Origin: Hyphomicrobiales bacterium
GTDB lineage: Bacteria; Pseudomonadota; Alphaproteobacteria; Rhizobiales; Aestuariivirgaceae
Direction of reading: 5' to 3'
NCBI GenBank assembly: GCA_016185245.1
Contig: JACPNZ010000007.1
Span: 1 to 64,000, forward strand
Length of the DNA stretch: 64,000 bases
In this document: piece by piece, positions 8,724 through 19,202 of the stretch
How positions within the stretch are numbered: position 1 is the stretch's first letter
How the letters are laid out: each line of letters begins with the position of its first letter
Notes under the pieces: generated by a model
Told to the model about the DNA's origin: nothing
Databases searched by the model: none
What the model saw: only the letters and a program-made list of their open reading frames with translations
Program-made: the position numbers and the translations under genes

Positions 8724-10073
8724 GTGCCGTTCATGTCCAGGAGAATTGCCGGCACCAAAGCGCGGGTGATTTCGGCCGAGGAAGCGGCGGGCCTGGTGCG
8801 GTCGGACATGTGGCTCGACTACGGTGCTACCCTGTGTCAACCCGACACGTTCGACAAGGCGTTGGCCGAGCGTGCGGCGGAATTGCGCCAAGTAAAGATC
8901 CGTTCGTGCCTTACCATGCGGCCGCGGGCGGTCATCGAAGCCGATCCCGAGGGCGAGCACTTCTACTGGTTCAGCCTGCATTTCTCCGGCTACGACCGCA
9001 AGAAGCACGATGCCGGCCGCAGCAACTACCTGCCGGTCAATCTCGGCGAGATTCCCGATTACTATCGCCGCTTCATGGCGCCAGTCGATATCGCCATCTT
9101 CAAGACTTGCCGCATGGATGCCAATGGCTATTTCAATTTCAGCGCCGCCAATCTTTGGCATCGCGCCGTGATCGAGCGGGCCCGGCTGGTGATCGTCGAG
9201 GTGACCGACGGCAATCCCTATCTCCACGGCGAGGACAACGGCTTGCATGTCAGCGAGGTCGACTACATCATCGAGGGCGACAATCAGCCGGCACCCGAGC
9301 TTCCCAATCCGCCGCCGACCGAGGTCGACCGCGCCGTCGGCCGGCTTATCGCCGCCGAGATCGAGGACGGCGCCTGCCTGCAGATCGGTATCGGCGGCAT
9401 GCCCAACGCGGTGTGTGCCGAGCTTCGGCACGACAGCCAGCGCGATCTCGGCATTCACACCGAAATGCTGACCGACGGCATCATCGAGCTTTACAAGGCT
9501 GGCCGCATCACCGGCGCCCGCAAGAGGCTCAATCCCGGCAAGATCGTCTGCACCTTCGGGCTCGGCTCGAAGGAGCTCTACCGCGCCATCGACCGCAACG
9601 AGGATTTCCAGTGCTATCCGGTTGAATACACCAACCTGCCGCACACCATCATGCAGAACGATTCCGTGGTGTCGATCAACAACACCACCCAGATCGATCT
9701 ACAGGGCCAGGCGGCCTCCGAGTCGGACGGCCACCGCCACATCAGCGGCACCGGCGGGCAATTGCAATTCGTGCGCGGTGCCTATGCCTCGAAGGGCGGC
9801 AAGTCGTTCATCTGCCTGTCGTCGACCTATGACAAGAAGGGCGAGCGCAAGAGCCGCGTCGCTCTCAGTCTCACTCCGGGTAACGTCGTCACCACGCCGC
9901 GCACCGATGTCATGTATGTCGTCACCGAATACGGTATCGCCAATCTCAAGGGCAAGACGGTGGCCGAGCGGGCCAAGGCACTCATCGCCATCGCGCACCC
10001 GGACTTCCGCGAAGGACTCGAACGCCAGGCCCATGAACACCGGTTGATCCCGCGTGGCTTTGCGATCGGATAG
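8724..10073 (+). CDS. Acetyl-CoA hydrolase/4-hydroxybutyrate CoA-transferase family
   Basis: LQIGIGGMPNAV, GIHTEMLTDGIIELYKAG, family-typical length and motifs. Confidence 0.88.
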   Translation: MPFMSRRIAGTKARVISAEEAAGLVRSDMWLDYGATLCQPDTFDKALAERAAELRQVKIRSCLTMRPRAVIEADPEGEHFYWFSLHFSGYDRKKHDAGRSNYLPVNLGEIPDYYRRFMAPVDIAIFKTCRMDANGYFNFSAANLWHRAVIERARLVIVEVTDGNPYLHGEDNGLHVSEVDYIIEGDNQPAPELPNPPPTEVDRAVGRLIAAEIEDGACLQIGIGGMPNAVCAELRHDSQRDLGIHTEMLTDGIIELYKAGRITGARKRLNPGKIVCTFGLGSKELYRAIDRNEDFQCYPVEYTNLPHTIMQNDSVVSINNTTQIDLQGQAASESDGHRHISGTGGQLQFVRGAYASKGGKSFICLSSTYDKKGERKSRVALSLTPGNVVTTPRTDVMYVVTEYGIANLKGKTVAERAKALIAIAHPDFREGLERQAHEHRLIPRGFAIG

Positions 10074-10075
10074 TC

Positions 10076-10906
10076 TTAGACGGGTGGCAGCGATAGCAGC
10101 CGCCGGGCTTCGGCCGGGTTCGCTGGACGGCGGCCATAGCTCCGGCACAGTTCGGCAACCCGGGCGACGAGTTCAGCATTGGAAGCGGCAAGCCGCCGCT
10201 CATCCCAGCGGATATTGTCTTCAAGCCCGGTGCGGCAGTGGCCGCCGCAGGAGAGCGCCCAGTGGTTGACCTCGAGCTGATGCCGGCCGATGCCGGCCGC
10301 CGTCCAGGTGGCCTCGGGCGCCAGCCTGGTGATCTCGTCGACCATGAAGTCGAAGGCCTGGCGCACCGCCGGCATGGCATTCTTGACGCCGAACACGAAC
10401 TGCACATGCAACGGCTTCTTCAGCAGGCCTTCGTCGGCCAGGCGCAGCGCCTGGTAGAGCATCGACAGATCGAACACCTCGATCTCGGGCTTGACCTGGT
10501 GGGCCAGCATCTTTTTCGCCAGATCGCGGATGAGGTCGGGGTGGTTTTCATAAATGATGGTCGGAAAATTGCACGAGCCGGTCGACAGCGAGGCCATGTC
10601 GCAGCCGAGATGCAGCATGCCGCCGCGCTCCGCGCCCTTGCCGGAACGGCCACCAGTCGAAAACTGCACGATCATGCCCAGACAATGGCGGCGCAGGCCC
10701 TCAAGTAGCCTGGCGAAACGCTCGGGGTCCGAGGTTGGCGTCTGGTCGTCCTTGCGCACATGGACATGGGCGAGCGAAGCCCCCGCCTCGAAGGCGGCAT
10801 GGGACGATTCAACTTGTTCGGCCACGCTGATCGGTACCGCCGGATTGTGCTCCTTGCGCGGCACCGAGCCGGTGATGGCGACGGTGATGATGCACGGCGT
10901 GGTCAT
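10076..10906 (-). CDS. Beta-keto acid cleavage enzyme (BKACE/DUF849)
   Basis: MTTPCIITVAITGSVPRKEHNPAVPISVAEQVESSHAAFEAGASLAHVHVRKDD; internal ATG chosen because upstream of it the ORF is out-of-frame translation of the next gene. Confidence 0.87.
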   Translation of the reverse strand: MTTPCIITVAITGSVPRKEHNPAVPISVAEQVESSHAAFEAGASLAHVHVRKDDQTPTSDPERFARLLEGLRRHCLGMIVQFSTGGRSGKGAERGGMLHLGCDMASLSTGSCNFPTIIYENHPDLIRDLAKKMLAHQVKPEIEVFDLSMLYQALRLADEGLLKKPLHVQFVFGVKNAMPAVRQAFDFMVDEITRLAPEATWTAAGIGRHQLEVNHWALSCGGHCRTGLEDNIRWDERRLAASNAELVARVAELCRSYGRRPANPAEARRLLSLPPV

Positions 10907-11790
10907 GCGGCATCCGGCGAGGGGGTGAGTGTCGGGATACGGTACAGCGATGTCGAGGCCGTGAGGAAAATGCTGCGATAGCCGGGTCCACCCCAATTGA
11001 AATTGGCCACGATCTCCGGCGTGTGGATCACGCCGAGCGAATGTCCGTTGGCATCGAAGACGTGCAAGCCGCCCGGCCCGCAGCAATAGACATTGTCGTC
11101 CCGGTCGATCTTCAATCCATCCGGCAGACCCTGGCCGTCGCCCTTTACCTCGGCCCACACCTCGCCGCCGGCAAGGCCGCCATCGGCGCCGATAGCGAAG
11201 ACGCGGATGTGGCCGCGCATCGTGTCGTTGACGAACAACCGCCGCCCATCGCGCGAAAAGCACAACCCGTTGGGCTGGTCGAAATCGGCGACGAGAAGCC
11301 GGAGGCCGGAGCCATCCGCCTCGACCCGATAGACGCCGCGAAAATCGAGCTGCGGCGCGCGCTTCACTCCGTAATACTCCATGCGCCCGAAAGTCGGGTC
11401 GGTGAAATAGATGCCGCCGTCGGCATGGACGACGATGTCGTTAGGACTGTTGAGTTCGCGGCCTTGGTAATGCGAGGCGATGACGGTGATGCCGCCGTCG
11501 GCCGCGGTGCGCGTCACCCGGCTGGTGGCATGCTCGCAGGTGAGCATGCGGCCCTGCCGGTCCCAGCAATTGCCGTTCGCCATGTTGCAGGGCTTGCGGA
11601 AGGTGGCGATGCCGCCCGTCTCGCTCCAACGCCGCATGTGGTCGCCCGGCATGTCGCTGAAGATCAGAAACTGTCCCGTCTCGTTCCAGATGGGGCCTTC
11701 GGTAAAATCGAAGCCGGTGGCGAGCCGTTCGATCCGAATATCGGCGCCGACAATGGCGGTCAGGCGCAGGTCCCTGATCTCGAGGGTCAT
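10903..11790 (-). CDS. SMP-30/gluconolactonase family protein
   Basis: EGPIWNETGQFLIFSDMPGDHMRRW, NSPNDIVVHADGGIYFTDPTFG, PDGLKIDRDDNVYCCGPGG. Confidence 0.9.
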   Translation of the reverse strand: MTLEIRDLRLTAIVGADIRIERLATGFDFTEGPIWNETGQFLIFSDMPGDHMRRWSETGGIATFRKPCNMANGNCWDRQGRMLTCEHATSRVTRTAADGGITVIASHYQGRELNSPNDIVVHADGGIYFTDPTFGRMEYYGVKRAPQLDFRGVYRVEADGSGLRLLVADFDQPNGLCFSRDGRRLFVNDTMRGHIRVFAIGADGGLAGGEVWAEVKGDGQGLPDGLKIDRDDNVYCCGPGGLHVFDANGHSLGVIHTPEIVANFNWGGPGYRSIFLTASTSLYRIPTLTPSPDAA

Positions 11791-11996
11791 TTGCCTCCCC
11801 GCAGCGTCTCGACGCTGGTGGCACCCACGTACCAGTCGTGGGCGACAACTTCCTCAAAAACCACCCAGACGTCGTTTTCACCGACGCCGGTGGCATTGCG
11901 GATCGCCTGACTCACCGCCTTGGCAATGGCCGCCTTCTTGCCCACTGGATCGGCGGCAATCACTTCCTTGACGATTCGGATATTGCAGAATGGCAT
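11787..11996 (-). CDS. Tautomerase family protein
   Basis: MPFCNIRIVKEVIAADPVGKKAAIAKAVSQAIRNATGVGENDVWVVFEEV. Confidence 0.8.
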   Translation of the reverse strand: MPFCNIRIVKEVIAADPVGKKAAIAKAVSQAIRNATGVGENDVWVVFEEVVAHDWYVGATSVETLRGGK

Positions 11997-12123
11997 GTCG
12001 AATTCCTCCCGCTTGCCCCGTGACTGCCGCCCCGGGGAGGAGCGCAGGCTATTGCACCAGTTTAATGCGGTCGAGGGCTTCGAATGCCGCAACAGGCCGT
12101 CGGGCAGCCCGGCCAGCACCACC

Positions 12124-13224
12124 CTATATGCCGCGCCGGCCGGAAGAAAACCGCCAGTCGGGACGGACAGCGTGGATCAGCATCATCTCGGCGATGTTCT
12201 CGCGGGTGAGAAGGCCCACGAGCCTTCCCCCTGAATCGACCACGATCTGGGCCTTGAGACCCTCGCGGTTCATCGCCGCCATGGCCTCCTCGAGGGGTTG
12301 AGTGTCGCGCACCGGCTCGGCCACGCGCATCACCTGGGCCACCGGCGTTTCTGGCCCGTCTTGGCGCAGCGTCGCAAGAAGGTCCTCGCGGTCGAGGAGG
12401 CCGACCGGGCGCCCTTCCTCGTCGACCACCGGAAAGTCGCGCTGCGGACTGGCCAACAGCGCCGTCACCGCATCGGCCAGGGAGGCAGAGCGCGGCAGGC
12501 TGGCGACCTTCGCCTCCATGCCGGCCGCCACCTTGAGGTCATGGGCGAACCAACGGAAGTCGCTGGCCTGCTGCTCCGAGGCGGCGGCGATATAGATGAA
12601 CAGGCCGATGAAGATGAGAAAGGGATTGTAGAACAGTCCCAAGACCACGAAGACCACGGCGAAAGCCTGACCGATGCGGGCGGCAATGCGGGTGGCTTGC
12701 GGCAATCCTAGTGCCATGGCGAGAAGGGCCCGCAGCACGCGGCCGCCGTCCATGGGAAAGGCCGGCACCAGATTGAACAGCACCAGCGCGGCATTTGTGT
12801 AGGCAAGCCGCTCGACAAGCGAAGCTCTTTCGAAATCGAGGCTCCACAGCGCACCCGGACCGGCGCGGTTCCACAGGATCAGGGTCAGTGCGATCACCAC
12901 ATTGACGAGCGGCCCGGCTATGGCGATGAGCAGTTCCTGGCGCGGCTCGTCGGGGATGCGCTCCATGCTGGCGACCCCACCGATCGGCAGCAAGGTCACG
13001 TCGGGGGTTCTGATGCCGAAGGAGCGGGCGGTCAGTATGTGGCCGAATTCATGGGCCAGCACGCAGGCGAAGATCAGCACCAGAAAGACCAGGGAGGCGG
13101 CGGCAGCAGCAGTCCCGCCGGCGGCATAGTCGGCAAGGGCGATCCACAAGAGGAAGATGACAAAGGTCACATGGATGCGGACGGCGGTGCCGTAGATGCG
13201 CCCCAGGGTGATCGACCAGTGCAT
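12124..13224 (-). CDS. Site-2 protease (M50) family membrane protease with CBS domains
   Basis: AHEFGHILTARSFGI (HExxH), NLVPAFPMDGGRVLRALL, C-terminal CBS pair. Confidence 0.9.
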   Translation of the reverse strand: MHWSITLGRIYGTAVRIHVTFVIFLLWIALADYAAGGTAAAAASLVFLVLIFACVLAHEFGHILTARSFGIRTPDVTLLPIGGVASMERIPDEPRQELLIAIAGPLVNVVIALTLILWNRAGPGALWSLDFERASLVERLAYTNAALVLFNLVPAFPMDGGRVLRALLAMALGLPQATRIAARIGQAFAVVFVVLGLFYNPFLIFIGLFIYIAAASEQQASDFRWFAHDLKVAAGMEAKVASLPRSASLADAVTALLASPQRDFPVVDEEGRPVGLLDREDLLATLRQDGPETPVAQVMRVAEPVRDTQPLEEAMAAMNREGLKAQIVVDSGGRLVGLLTRENIAEMMLIHAVRPDWRFSSGRRGI

Positions 13225-13309
13225 GTTGTGCCACTCCCTATGCTTCCACGTCCGCCGGCGCAGCCTGGTGTTAATGATACCGCAAACCGAACGCCGCCCG
13301 GCGGAAATT

Positions 13310-14563
13310 TCAGCCGGACTCGCCGGCCATGACGGCCCGGTGCAGTTTCATCACCAGCGCCATGGCGATGGCAAGGCCGATGGCGACCAGGCCGAAGGCG
13401 GCGCTGAGACTTGCCGCTGCGGCGGTCCAGCCGAAGATCCACGGTCCCATGGCGCGCGGCAGGCCGGCGGCCAGTGCCACGAAGCCTATACCGGCGGCGC
13501 GGTTTTCCGGCATCAGGCCGGCGGCGAGGGCGAAGACGCAAGGAACCAGCACCGCCGTGCCGAAACCTACCGCGGCAAAGCCAGCCACACTCAGGGCGAA
13601 GGACTGCGACATGCCGATCGCCACAAAACCAGTGATCGCCACGGCGATCGATCCCATCATCAGCGGCAATTCACCGAACCTGGCGCGCAGCCGGTCGCCC
13701 CGCAGGCGGACGGCACCATTGCACAGGCCGAAGAAGGCGGCTCCCAGCCCGGCGACGGCGGCAAGCTGCGGCGCCTGTTCGGTCAGAAGCTTGGCCGACC
13801 ACAGGATCGCCGAAAGTTCCGCCATGATCGACAGGCCGGCGGTGAGGCCGAGCAAGACGAGCGGCTGCCGGTTGGCGATTGCCAGCGCCGGCGGCCGGCG
13901 GCCGGCCAGCAGGTTGCGGGCCGGCACCCACCGGTAAACCAGGAGCCACGCGCCAGCCATCATGGCGGCAACGGCGATTGCGGTCGCCCAGATTCCAGCC
14001 GAAGCCGCCAGCAGACTGGCCAGCGCGGCAAAGACCATCAGGCCGAGGGAGACGCTGGCATGGAAGCTATTGAAGATCGGGCGGCCGAGATCGTGTTCGA
14101 TGGCCGCACCCTCGGCATTCATGAACACGTCGGTCAATCCCATGGCCACGCCGAGCAATAGATAGGCGGCGAAGAACATCGGCGCGGCATGGCTCGCCAG
14201 CAGGGCCATGGTCAGGAGCCCGAAGGCGGGAATGGCGACAAGCAGCACGGCGCGGTGCGAGCGGTGGCGGGCCAGCCTGCCGCCCCACCACATGGCGGCG
14301 ACATTGGCAAGCGTCCAGGCGGTCATGGCGAGCCCCAAGGCGAAACTACCGATGCCGGCCGCCGCGGTCACCGTCGGCATGGAGCCAGCGAGCGATCCTC
14401 CGGCGGCACCAAAGGCGACGAACACCGCCATGATGGCGGTGCGCGGCGACTGAAGAAACGATGGGAATGTCATCGGGTGGAGTACTGGCGAGACGGTTGG
14501 CCCAGGGCCGAATCGCCCTGGCATTCGATCATGCGACGCCAGCGGAAGCCGCAGCGACAACAA
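13310..14563 (-). CDS. MFS transporter
   Basis: About 12 hydrophobic segments; GGRLARHRSHRAVLLVAIPAFGL. Confidence 0.8.
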   Translation of the reverse strand: MLSLRLPLASHDRMPGRFGPGPTVSPVLHPMTFPSFLQSPRTAIMAVFVAFGAAGGSLAGSMPTVTAAAGIGSFALGLAMTAWTLANVAAMWWGGRLARHRSHRAVLLVAIPAFGLLTMALLASHAAPMFFAAYLLLGVAMGLTDVFMNAEGAAIEHDLGRPIFNSFHASVSLGLMVFAALASLLAASAGIWATAIAVAAMMAGAWLLVYRWVPARNLLAGRRPPALAIANRQPLVLLGLTAGLSIMAELSAILWSAKLLTEQAPQLAAVAGLGAAFFGLCNGAVRLRGDRLRARFGELPLMMGSIAVAITGFVAIGMSQSFALSVAGFAAVGFGTAVLVPCVFALAAGLMPENRAAGIGFVALAAGLPRAMGPWIFGWTAAAASLSAAFGLVAIGLAIAMALVMKLHRAVMAGESG

Positions 14564-14805
14564 TCTTGCAGATCAGCGGATTCTGCGGCGGGCAGTGAAG
14601 CCGGGCGCCAGGGCCCTTTCCACGGCGTCGTTGCGTTCGGTGAAGAACAGCGACAGGCCGCGGCTCAGGCCGCCGGCAAAATCGCGAAACGCGGTGATGA
14701 TCTGCATGATTGCCTCGCAAGAAATAGTCAGCGTCCTATATGGGTCCACCGGTTGAAGAAAGTGCTGCACCGGCCCCGCTTCACGCTATCGGACTGCTAT
14801 GCGTT

Positions 14806-15762
14806 TCATGCATAACGAAAGGAATCGGTCAATCGGATCATGGCATCGCGGATGCCGGGCTCGGTGCCGGTGTGGCCGGCATCCTCAATCATCTCGAACT
14901 GCGCCTCGGGCCAGGCCCGGTGCAGGGCCCAGGCGGTTTCGGCCGGGGTGACCACATCATAGCGGCCCTGGACGATGGCTCCGGGTATGGCCCTGAGCCT
15001 TCGGGCATTGATCAGCAGCTGGTCGTCGGTTGCGAAAAAGCCGCGGTGGACAAAGTAGTGGCACTCGATGCGGGCGAAGGCGAGGGCAAAGGCGTCGCCG
15101 CCGAAGGCATTGATCCGGGCGGGATCGGGAAGGAGCGACAGGGTGGTACCCTCCCACCGGCTCCACGCCCTGGCGCAGGCAAGTCGCAGTTCCGGGTCGG
15201 GGCCAGTCAGGCGGCGGTAATAGGCTCCGACCAGATCGTGGCGCTCGGCCTCGGGGATCGGGGCCAGGAAGCCTTCCCAAGCATCGGGGAAGAGGGCGCT
15301 GGCGCCCTGCTGGTAGAACCAGGCGATTTCCGAGCGGCGCAAGGTGAAGATGCCGCGGAGGAGGAGCTCGCTCACCCTTTCGGTGTGGGTCTCGGCATAG
15401 GCCAGCGCCAGGGTCGAGCCCCAGGAACCGCCCACCACCTGCCAGCGCTCTACTCCCAAATGCTGGCGGAGCCGCTCCATGTCGGCCACAAGATCCCAGG
15501 TGGTATTCTCGGTAAGCTCGGCATGGGGGCTGGACTGGCCGCAGCCGCGCTGGTCGAACAGCACGATGCGATAATGGGCGGGATCGTGCATCTGGCGCAG
15601 GAACGGCGAAATGCCGCCGCCCGGCCCGCCATGCAGGACGACCACCGGCTTGCCGGAAGGATTGCCGGCTTCCTCGAAATAGAGCTCATGCAGGTCCGAG
15701 ACCTTGAGGCGGCCGCGGCCGTAGGGCTGCAGGTCGGGGTAGAAATTGCGTCTGGTGTCCAT
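14806..15762 (-). CDS. pip: Proline iminopeptidase
   Basis: VVVLHGGPGGGISPFLRQMHDPAHYRIVLFDQRGCGQSSPHAELTENTTWDLVADMERLRQHLGVERWQVVGGSWGSTLALAYAE. Confidence 0.93.
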   Translation of the reverse strand: MDTRRNFYPDLQPYGRGRLKVSDLHELYFEEAGNPSGKPVVVLHGGPGGGISPFLRQMHDPAHYRIVLFDQRGCGQSSPHAELTENTTWDLVADMERLRQHLGVERWQVVGGSWGSTLALAYAETHTERVSELLLRGIFTLRRSEIAWFYQQGASALFPDAWEGFLAPIPEAERHDLVGAYYRRLTGPDPELRLACARAWSRWEGTTLSLLPDPARINAFGGDAFALAFARIECHYFVHRGFFATDDQLLINARRLRAIPGAIVQGRYDVVTPAETAWALHRAWPEAQFEMIEDAGHTGTEPGIRDAMIRLTDSFRYA

Positions 15763-15881
15763 GATTTTCCTTGAGGCCGGCCAGTGCCGCTATGCTTTCC
15801 TGTGGCCGGTGCCCTGATTTGCGGCTAGATTCAACCTATGCGAGTGGCAGTCTCGCGGGTGAGAAACCTAATGGAGGGAAA

Positions 15882-16295
15882 ATGTGGCAGGAATTCAAGA
15901 GCTTTGCCTTTAAGGGCAACGCGTTCGATCTGGCTATCGGTGTGATCATCGCCGTAGCGTTCGGCAAGATTGTCTCGTCGATTGTTGATGATCTCATCAT
16001 GCCGATTGTGGCGTTCATAACCGGCGGCATAGACTTTTCGAACAAGTTCATTCAGTTGGCTGGTGGAGCGCCGAAGGATGCCTCGCTCGCCGCGGCCAAG
16101 GAAGCAGGCGCGACAATCGCCTACGGTAACTTCTTTACGGTGCTGATCCAGTTCGTGATCATCGCCTTCATCCTGTTCCAGCTGGTCAAGATTTCCAACC
16201 GGATGAAGAAGGCCGAAGCGCCGGCCCCGGCGCCGGGACCAACGCCGACCGAGACTCTGCTTACCGAGATCCGCGACGCCCTCAAGGCGAAGTAA
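15882..16295 (+). CDS. mscL: Large-conductance mechanosensitive channel
   Basis: [43 protein letters not shown]. Confidence 0.96.
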   Translation: MWQEFKSFAFKGNAFDLAIGVIIAVAFGKIVSSIVDDLIMPIVAFITGGIDFSNKFIQLAGGAPKDASLAAAKEAGATIAYGNFFTVLIQFVIIAFILFQLVKISNRMKKAEAPAPAPGPTPTETLLTEIRDALKAK

Positions 16296-16320
16296 GCGCG
16301 CGACGTATCGCAGGCTTTGG

Positions 16321-16350
16321 AACCCGGGTGCTGGACACCCGGGTTTCTTT
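16321..16350 (+). terminator. Rho-independent terminator after mscL
   Basis: aacccgggtg-ctgga-cacccgggtt 10-bp stem followed by tctttctt. Confidence 0.85.
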
Positions 16351-16368
16351 CTTGCTTAAAGCCCCGCC

Positions 16369-17562
16369 ATGGACATTCATCCGCTTCTCGCCGCCCTGAC
16401 ACCCGCCGCCCGCAACGAACCCGACAGCGGCATCGTCAAGGCCGCCATGTATGGTTTTACCAAACCGAACGTCATTCCTTTGTGGGCGGGTGAAGGCAAT
16501 CTGCCGACCCCGGAAGCCTTCGCGCGGCCGGCCATCGAAAGCCTGCTCAAGGGCGAAACCTTCTACACCTGGCAGCGCGGCATTCCGGAATTGCGCGATA
16601 GCCTGGCGCGCTATCATGAGCGCCACTTCGGCCGTCCCTTCAGTCACGAGAATTTCTTTGTGACCTCGGGCGGCATGCAGGCGATCCAGACGGTAATCCA
16701 GATGATCGCCGGGGAGGGCGATGAGATCGTCATCCCGACCCCGGCCTGGCCCAACTATGCCGGCTCGCTGCGCATCCAGGGCTCGCTTCCGGTCGAAGTG
16801 CCGATGCAGTTCGAGAATGGGCGCTGGCTCCTCGATCTCGACCGCCTGTTCGCTGCGGCAACCCCACGCACCAGGGCGATCGCTCTCAATTCTCCCTCCA
16901 ATCCGGTGGGCTGGACGGCAAGCCGCGACGAGCTCGTGGCGGTGCGCGATTTCTGCCGCAAGCGCGGGCTTTGGATCTTCGGCGACGAGGTCTATTCGCG
17001 GTTTTATTTCGGCGAGAAATCCGAGAAGCGAGCGCCGTCCTTTCTCGATATCTGCGATGACGAGGAAATGCTCTTGCTCGCCAACACTTTTTCGAAGAAC
17101 TGGGCGATGACCGGCTGGCGTGTCGGCTGGCTGCAGGCGCCGAAGGTGCTGGGCCCGGCGATTGAGCGCATCATCCAGTATAATTCGAGTGGTACGCCGG
17201 CTTTTCTCCAGCGGGGCTGCGTGGCGGCCCTCGAGCATGGCGAGGATTTCGTCAAATCCCAGATCGCCCGAGCCCGCGCCAACCGCGATCTGGTGGTTGC
17301 GGCGCTGCGCGACCTGCCGCGGGTTCGCTTCGAAATACCGCGCGGCGCCTTCTACCTGTTCTTCGGTCTCGACGGCATGAGTGATTCGACCAGCACGGTC
17401 TTGCGGATCATCGATGAAGCCGGTGTGGGCTTTGCGCCCGGCGCTACCTTCGGCCCCGGCGGCGAGGGGCATTTGCGCCTGTGCTTTCTGCGCGATCCCG
17501 ACAAACTCGTCGAGGCGCTCGACCGTTTCGGCCGCTGGCTGAAAACCGCGCCGTTGGATTGA
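16369..17562 (+). CDS. PLP-dependent aminotransferase (class I/II)
   Basis: NTFSKNWAMTGWRVGW (PLP lysine), NSPSNPVGW. Confidence 0.92.
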   Translation: MDIHPLLAALTPAARNEPDSGIVKAAMYGFTKPNVIPLWAGEGNLPTPEAFARPAIESLLKGETFYTWQRGIPELRDSLARYHERHFGRPFSHENFFVTSGGMQAIQTVIQMIAGEGDEIVIPTPAWPNYAGSLRIQGSLPVEVPMQFENGRWLLDLDRLFAAATPRTRAIALNSPSNPVGWTASRDELVAVRDFCRKRGLWIFGDEVYSRFYFGEKSEKRAPSFLDICDDEEMLLLANTFSKNWAMTGWRVGWLQAPKVLGPAIERIIQYNSSGTPAFLQRGCVAALEHGEDFVKSQIARARANRDLVVAALRDLPRVRFEIPRGAFYLFFGLDGMSDSTSTVLRIIDEAGVGFAPGATFGPGGEGHLRLCFLRDPDKLVEALDRFGRWLKTAPLD

Positions 17563-17574
17563 AACATCTCTCCC

Positions 17575-18204
17575 CTATCTGGCAACGATGGCGCCGATAC
17601 CGTCGATGACGAACTGCACGGCAAGGGCCGCCAGCACAATGCCGAGAAGCCTGGTCATCACGGCGCGACCGGTTACCCCCATGACCGCGGCGATGCGTTC
17701 GGCCATCAGGAAGCTCACATAGCAGGCCAGCATGACGAGTGCGGCAACGGCAAACAACGACGCAAGATAGTCCATGCGGAAATCGGCGCGCCCCGCCAGG
17801 AGGATCATGGCGGTGATGGCGCCCGGTCCCGCCATCAGCGGAATGGCGAGCGGAAAGGCGGCGATGTTCTTCACGTGATCGACGCTGATCGCCTGGTCGG
17901 CGGTCGCCTGTTCGCGCCGGTTGCGCCGGTCGAACACCATCTCGGCCGCCGAGGAGAGGAGCAGCAGGCCGCCGGCGATGCGGAAGGCGGAGAGCGAGAT
18001 GCCGAGCAGGGCCAGAAGCTTTGCTCCGCCAAGCCCCGCCGCCACGAGGATCGCGAGCGCAATCACCGAAGCCCGCAGCGCCACTTCGCGGCGCTGCTTC
18101 TCGCCCATGCCGTGGGTCACGCCGAGAAACAAGGCGCTGAGGAAAACCGGATCGGCGACCACCAGCAGGGTTGCGACCGCCGCGGTGATGAAATCGGTCA
18201 GCAT
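17575..18204 (-). CDS. MarC family integral membrane protein
   Basis: AVATLLVVADPVFLSALFLGVTHGM, AFPLAIPLMAGPGAITAMILL. Confidence 0.88.
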   Translation of the reverse strand: MLTDFITAAVATLLVVADPVFLSALFLGVTHGMGEKQRREVALRASVIALAILVAAGLGGAKLLALLGISLSAFRIAGGLLLLSSAAEMVFDRRNRREQATADQAISVDHVKNIAAFPLAIPLMAGPGAITAMILLAGRADFRMDYLASLFAVAALVMLACYVSFLMAERIAAVMGVTGRAVMTRLLGIVLAALAVQFVIDGIGAIVAR

Positions 18205-18291
18205 CGCTTCAACTTAACATAGCTCCGGCGCGGCACAATGACGTGCCGCGCCGGATGAGAACCAGACATGACCGGGGGATTATGCCTGGTG

Positions 18292-18471
18292 CTATTGGAT
18301 TGGAACCATCAGATGCGCATGAGGGGTGCCCGACCATGTCACACAGGGCCTCGACGCGGTCGGCCGGATGCCAGCACTTTTGATCAGCGCCGCAGCGTCG
18401 TCGGCCAGGGCTCCCGGCAGGGGTGAAACGCTAACCACAATTGCGGCTGAAACCGCTGTGAGTCGCAACAT
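18292..18471 (-). CDS. Small hypothetical secreted protein (about 59 aa)
   Basis: MLRLTAVSAAIVVSVSPLPGALADDAAAL: signal-peptide-like start, divergent from TetR gene. Confidence 0.35.
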   Translation of the reverse strand: MLRLTAVSAAIVVSVSPLPGALADDAAALIKSAGIRPTASRPCVTWSGTPHAHLMVPIQ

Positions 18472-18544
18472 CCTTGTGGTCTCCCCGCGATACTGGTCGA
18501 GACGGCGCGGCTTGCACGAAAGGCCCGCCGGAGTGCCGCGCAAT

Positions 18545-18562
18545 CTACCTACTGATAGGTAG
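18545..18562. promoter_or_regulatory. Probable TetR-type operator
   Basis: Perfect inverted repeat ctaccta-ctga-taggtag in the TetR divergent intergenic region. Confidence 0.6.
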
Positions 18563-18620
18563 GTTGTCAACGCGGGTGTGGCAGTGCTATCCTGTCAAGC
18601 GGGGCAGTTCGGAAGGATGG

Positions 18621-19202
18621 ATGAAACGTCCGAGGAAGACGACTGACACGGCCGAGAAAATCCTCAATATCGCCCAGCGCCTGGTGCAGACGCGGGGGTT
18701 CAACGGTTTCAGCTATGCCGACATCGCCGCGGCGCTGGGCGTCTCCAAGGCCAGCCTCTACTATCACTTCGCCACGAAGTCGGCACTGGGTGTGCGTCTG
18801 ATCACCCGCTATGAAAAGGTCTTCATGGCCCGCCTTGCCGCCATCGACGCCGAACGGGACAGCGCTATCGACAAACTCAAGGACTATGTCGCCATCTACA
18901 ACGTGGTGCTGCGCGCCAATCGCATCTGCATGTGCGGCATGCTGGCGGCGGAGTTCGGCATTCTATCCAAGCCGATGCGCCAGGCGCTTGAGCATTATTT
19001 CGCCGAAAGCGAGCGCTGGCTGGCCGCGGTGCTGGACCAGGGGCGGGCCGAGGGCGATCTGAAATTCACCGGCAGTGCTGAGGAGACGGCGCAGTTTCTG
19101 GTCGGCGCCCTGGAAGGCAGCATGATGTTGGCGCGCTCGCACGGCACCATCGCTCGCTTCAATTCCGCCAGCCGCCGCATCCTTGCGGGGCTTGGCATCT
19201 AA
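18621..19202 (+). CDS. TetR/AcrR family transcriptional regulator
   Basis: TAEKILNIAQRLVQTRGFNGFSYADIAAALGVSKASLYYHFATKSALG. Confidence 0.93.
   Translation: MKRPRKTTDTAEKILNIAQRLVQTRGFNGFSYADIAAALGVSKASLYYHFATKSALGVRLITRYEKVFMARLAAIDAERDSAIDKLKDYVAIYNVVLRANRICMCGMLAAEFGILSKPMRQALEHYFAESERWLAAVLDQGRAEGDLKFTGSAEETAQFLVGALEGSMMLARSHGTIARFNSASRRILAGLGI

Noticed and set aside
8316-9644. 442-aa minus ORF opposite the CoA-transferase
   Set aside because: Antisense to a well-supported CDS; low-complexity H/G/R/A composition typical of shadow frames.
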